A stretch of DNA of 15,457 nucleotides from Streptomyces regalis (GTDB taxonomy: Bacteria; Actinomycetota; Actinomycetes; Streptomycetales; Streptomycetaceae). The notes under the pieces were generated by a model. That model was not told the origin of the DNA and did not search any database. It worked only from the letters and a program-made list of their open reading frames with translations. The position numbers and the translations under genes are program-made. The DNA lies in assembly GCF_001509475.1 (NCBI RefSeq), contig NZ_LLZG01000402.1, positions 1 through 15,457 on the forward strand, in the 5' to 3' direction. Below, piece after piece: positions 13,714 to 15,457 of the stretch (within the stretch, counting starts at the first letter, position 1; each line of letters starts with the position of its first letter).

Positions 13714-14502
13714 TCAAACGAGGGTCCCGTAGAGTCCGGGGCGGCGATCCTTCAAGTACGGATTTGCCTCGCGGGAGGCGGCGAGGAAGGCGGGGTCGGC
13801 ATCGGCCACCACCAACTCCTCGCCGCGTCCGGCACGGGTGTGCGCGATGCCGTCGGGACCGGCCAGCGTGGACAGCCCGACGAACTCGAACTCCCCTTCC
13901 TGGCCGACCCGGTTGACGTACGCGACGTACATCTGGTTCTCGAAGGCCCGCACCGGGATCATCGACTCGGCGACGAACTGGAACGGGTGCATCTGCGCGG
14001 TCGGGACGATCAGGAGGTCGGTGCCGGCGAGGGCGTGGGCGCGGACGTTCTCCGAGAACTCGACGTCGTAGCAGATCAGGATGCCGACGCGCAGGCCGTC
14101 GAGCTCGGCCTGGACGACCTGCTGGTCCCCCGGCGTGAAGTGGTCGCGCTCGAAGCAGCCGAAGAGGTGGGTCTTGCGGTAGTTGGCGAGACGGGTGCCG
14201 TCGGAGGAGATCAGCTGGGCGGAGTTGAAGACCGTGTCGCCGGCCCGCTCGGGGTAGCCGTACGCGATCGCGAGGCCGTGCCGGGCGGCGATGTCGGCGA
14301 TCGCGTCCGCGCAGTCCCCGTCGGCGGGCTCGGCGAGGCGGGCGATGTCGTCGCCGATCGCGTACCCGGTCAGGAACATCTCCGGCGTCACCAGCAGCCC
14401 GGCGCCCGCGGCGGCGGCCCGGCCCGCGGCCTCGTCGAGGACCTTGAGGTTCTCGACGGTCGAGCCGGGGCGGCCGGAGCTCTGGAGCAGGGCGGTGCGC
14501 AT
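13714..14502 (-). CDS. davA: Nitrilase-family amidase, probable 5-aminovaleramide amidase
   Basis: This is a cytoplasmic carbon-nitrogen hydrolase of 262 residues, the expected size for DavA, which hydrolyses 5-aminovaleramide to 5-aminovalerate and ammonia. The nitrilase-superfamily triad is complete: Glu41 in LLVTPEMFLTGY, Lys110 in LANYRKTHLFG and Cys144 in VGILICYDVEFSENVR. The segments YGYPERAGDTVFNSAQLI and LLIVPTAQMHPFQFV are also typical of this branch. The ATG has GAGG seven bases upstream. It is transcribed before the davB-like gene on the same strand with a 293-bp structured spacer. The match of both genes to the Pseudomonas davBA pair is the reason for the name. Other omega-amidase or carbamoylase substrates remain possible for the amidase alone. 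No davT/davD-type aminotransferase or dehydrogenase gene is in the window. Confidence 0.85.
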   Translation of the reverse strand: MRTALLQSSGRPGSTVENLKVLDEAAGRAAAAGAGLLVTPEMFLTGYAIGDDIARLAEPADGDCADAIADIAARHGLAIAYGYPERAGDTVFNSAQLISSDGTRLANYRKTHLFGCFERDHFTPGDQQVVQAELDGLRVGILICYDVEFSENVRAHALAGTDLLIVPTAQMHPFQFVAESMIPVRAFENQMYVAYVNRVGQEGEFEFVGLSTLAGPDGIAHTRAGRGEELVVADADPAFLAASREANPYLKDRRPGLYGTLV

Positions 14503-14545
14503 GCGTGATCCTCACCGGGCGGAAGTGGTTGGGGGAGCCATGTAG

Positions 14546-14575
14546 AAGGTACGGGCGGCTGACCAGGCCGGACAA
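14546..14575 (-). promoter_or_regulatory. Candidate vegetative promoter for davA
   Basis: Reading the minus strand, TTGTCC (14575-14570) and TACCTT (14551-14546) are 18 bp apart. They resemble the TTGACA/TANNNT pattern of the principal sigma factor. The predicted transcript would begin about 35 bases before the davA ATG, leaving room for its GAGG ribosome binding site. The -35 match is partial. Confidence 0.35.
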
Positions 14576-14695
14576 GAAGGAGCCGTTGCGCGCCGGTGAG
14601 CGGTTTGTTGCGTCGGTCGTGGGTCCGGCGGCGATTCGTTGCGCGCCCTCGGACGGAGGTCCTGTCCTCCTCGGAGTGGAGGGGTGCTCGGGTGT

Positions 14696-14774
14696 CCCCG
14701 CCGTACGGCGGAGGCGGGGGCCCGTCCTCGGCGCGATGTGGCCGGGGCGCGCCGCCGAGACAGTGGTGACTGTC
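14696..14774. other. Hairpin and dyad in the davA/secreted-protein divergent region
   Basis: CCCCGCC and GGCGGGG form 7-bp arms around 14696-14719, and the inner CCGCCGTACGGCGG (14698-14711) is itself a palindrome. Further on, GACAGT (14759-14764) and ACTGTC (14769-14774) form a perfect dyad 25 bp before the ATG at 14800. The 297-bp gap (14503-14799) has no gene. These are candidate leader structures or operators of the secreted-protein gene. Confidence 0.4.
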
Positions 14775-14799
14775 CGGTTGACCTGCAGAAAGGACCACC

Positions 14800-15342
14800 A
14801 TGAACCGCCGTACCAGGACCGTCGTGCTCTGCTGTGCGCTGCTGCTGCTCACCGCCGGAACGATCGGTCCCGCAGCCACCGCAACGGACGCACCGCAGCA
14901 GCGCGAGGCCGCCGCGGTCACCGGCACGGCCAAGCTGTACCGCTCGGCCGGGGACGACATCACGGTCTCGTTCGACGCGCATCTGGCGGCGAAGGACACC
15001 GACGATCCGACGAAGGCCACCGGCACTTTCGAATTCAGCCACTACCGGAACGACTTCGGCGCCTGGGCCAAGGCCGAGGTCGACTGCCTGATCACGGGCG
15101 GCAAGGTGGCCGTCGTCTCCGGAGTCATCACCGACTCCGACCTGCCGGGCGCCAAGGGCAAGCGGGTCGGGGTCACCGTCCACGACCTCGGCCGCCATGA
15201 CCGGCTCGGCTACAGCTGGGCCGCGACGGGCCTCCCCGGCGCGGGGCAGGAGCCGCCCAAGTGCGTGGGCTCCGCCCCCTTCGAGAAGGTCAAGAAGGGG
15301 ACGGGCGACTTCACGGTCGCGCCGTGGCAGCCGGAGCTCTAG
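14800..15342 (+). CDS. Small secreted protein of unknown function
   Basis: This is a 180-residue exported protein. The N-terminus MNRRTRTVVLCCALLLLTAG has a basic n-region and a hydrophobic core. A likely signal peptidase site lies near residues 26-30 (AATATD), giving a mature protein of about 150 residues. Two cysteines remain in the mature part (Cys96 in EVDCLITGG and Cys155 in PPKCVG) and could form a disulfide. The mature sequence is predicted to be beta-rich (ITVSFDAHLA, TGTFEFSHYRN, KVAVVSGVITDSD, KRVGVTVHDLG). It resembles streptomycete proteins loosely annotated as 'Repetin', a label that carries no established function. The ATG is preceded by AAAGGA. It is divergent from the davA-like gene, and a functional link is not evident. 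Confidence 0.85.
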   Translation: MNRRTRTVVLCCALLLLTAGTIGPAATATDAPQQREAAAVTGTAKLYRSAGDDITVSFDAHLAAKDTDDPTKATGTFEFSHYRNDFGAWAKAEVDCLITGGKVAVVSGVITDSDLPGAKGKRVGVTVHDLGRHDRLGYSWAATGLPGAGQEPPKCVGSAPFEKVKKGTGDFTVAPWQPEL

Positions 15343-15457
15343 GGCCTGTCCGGCGGATCATGCCGGCGTCGCGGGGCCTGGCACGCCCTCCCCCAGAGGG
15401 GGTACCCCCAGCGGCGTTGTCGTCGGTTGCCGACTCCCCCACTCTCGACTTCGCTCG
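15343..15457. repeat. GC-rich palindromic intergenic element, cut by the window edge
   Basis: This follows the secreted-protein stop directly. It contains CCGGC/GCCGG arms around GGATCAT, then CCCCC (15390-15394), GGGGG (15398-15402) and CCCCC (15405-15409), which can pair in two alternative ways, with GGGGGTACCCCC as a 12-bp palindrome. It continues to CTCCCCCACTCTCGACTTCGC at the edge. Similar strings are familiar from intergenic regions of many streptomycetes, so it is probably a dispersed repeat that may also serve as terminator for the gene before it. Confidence 0.5.

Noticed and set aside
11720..14502. IaaM/IaaH-type indole-3-acetic acid synthesis pair
   Set aside because: The amidase is a nitrilase-fold enzyme (Glu-Lys-Cys), not the Ser-Ser-Lys amidase-signature enzyme of IaaH, and the monooxygenase resembles DavB more closely. 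Tryptophan as substrate is not excluded.

Overview
The window is very GC-rich, with strongly GC-biased third codon positions, frequent GTG starts, GGAGG-type ribosome binding sites and Streptomyces-type gene families (GlxA-type regulator, F420-type LLM oxidoreductase, DUF5995, CynX-type permease, small GH6 enzyme). It is almost certainly chromosomal DNA of a streptomycete. The content is accessory metabolism and transport. I see no phage, integrase, CRISPR array, rRNA or tRNA, and no biosynthetic core enzyme.

Layout. 1-687 has no convincing gene. It holds a diverged pair of ~115-133 bp direct repeats (1-263) and a degenerate ~30 bp tandem repeat (482-658). 688-3421 is a divergent pair: a ROK-family repressor with an unusual low-complexity insertion, and an MFS transporter, with a 23-bp dyad between their start codons. 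3534-4148 is a RibD-C/dihydrofolate-reductase-like enzyme, convergent with a CynX-type MFS permease (4159-5442). Upstream of the permease on the minus strand lie a 12-bp-stem hairpin, an unrecognised Tat-exported protein (5542-6678), a terminator-like hairpin beside a purine tract, and an isochorismatase-family cysteine hydrolase (6880-7458). The hydrolase is divergent from a GlxA-type DJ-1/AraC regulator (7618-8661), and a perfect 21-bp palindrome lies between them.

8673-9887 is a membrane-anchored or secreted GH6 glucanase with a rare TTA (bldA-type) codon at position 4. It is divergent from a DUF5995 protein (9989-10675), which is followed by an LLM-class flavin/F420 oxidoreductase (10775-11704). 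11720-14502 on the minus strand carries a nitrilase-family amidase (davA-like) followed by a flavin amino-acid monooxygenase (davB-like). Their sequences and sizes fit the two-step lysine to 5-aminovaleramide to 5-aminovalerate route. The 293 bp between them is less GC-rich and contains three successive inverted repeats. A small secreted protein (14800-15342) and a GC-rich palindromic intergenic repeat, cut by the window edge, close the window.

How the genes work together. There are three clear regulatory or functional units: ROK plus MFS (sugar- or metabolite-responsive transport, inferred), cysteine hydrolase plus GlxA-type regulator (amide or nicotinamide-like catabolism, inferred), and davA plus davB (lysine catabolism, best supported). 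The remaining genes look like independent units. Three convergent pairs are only 10-15 bp apart. The best candidates for a second look are the structured davA-davB spacer, the TTA codon in the GH6 gene, the two intergenic palindromes, the repeats at 482-658 and the unknown Tat substrate.
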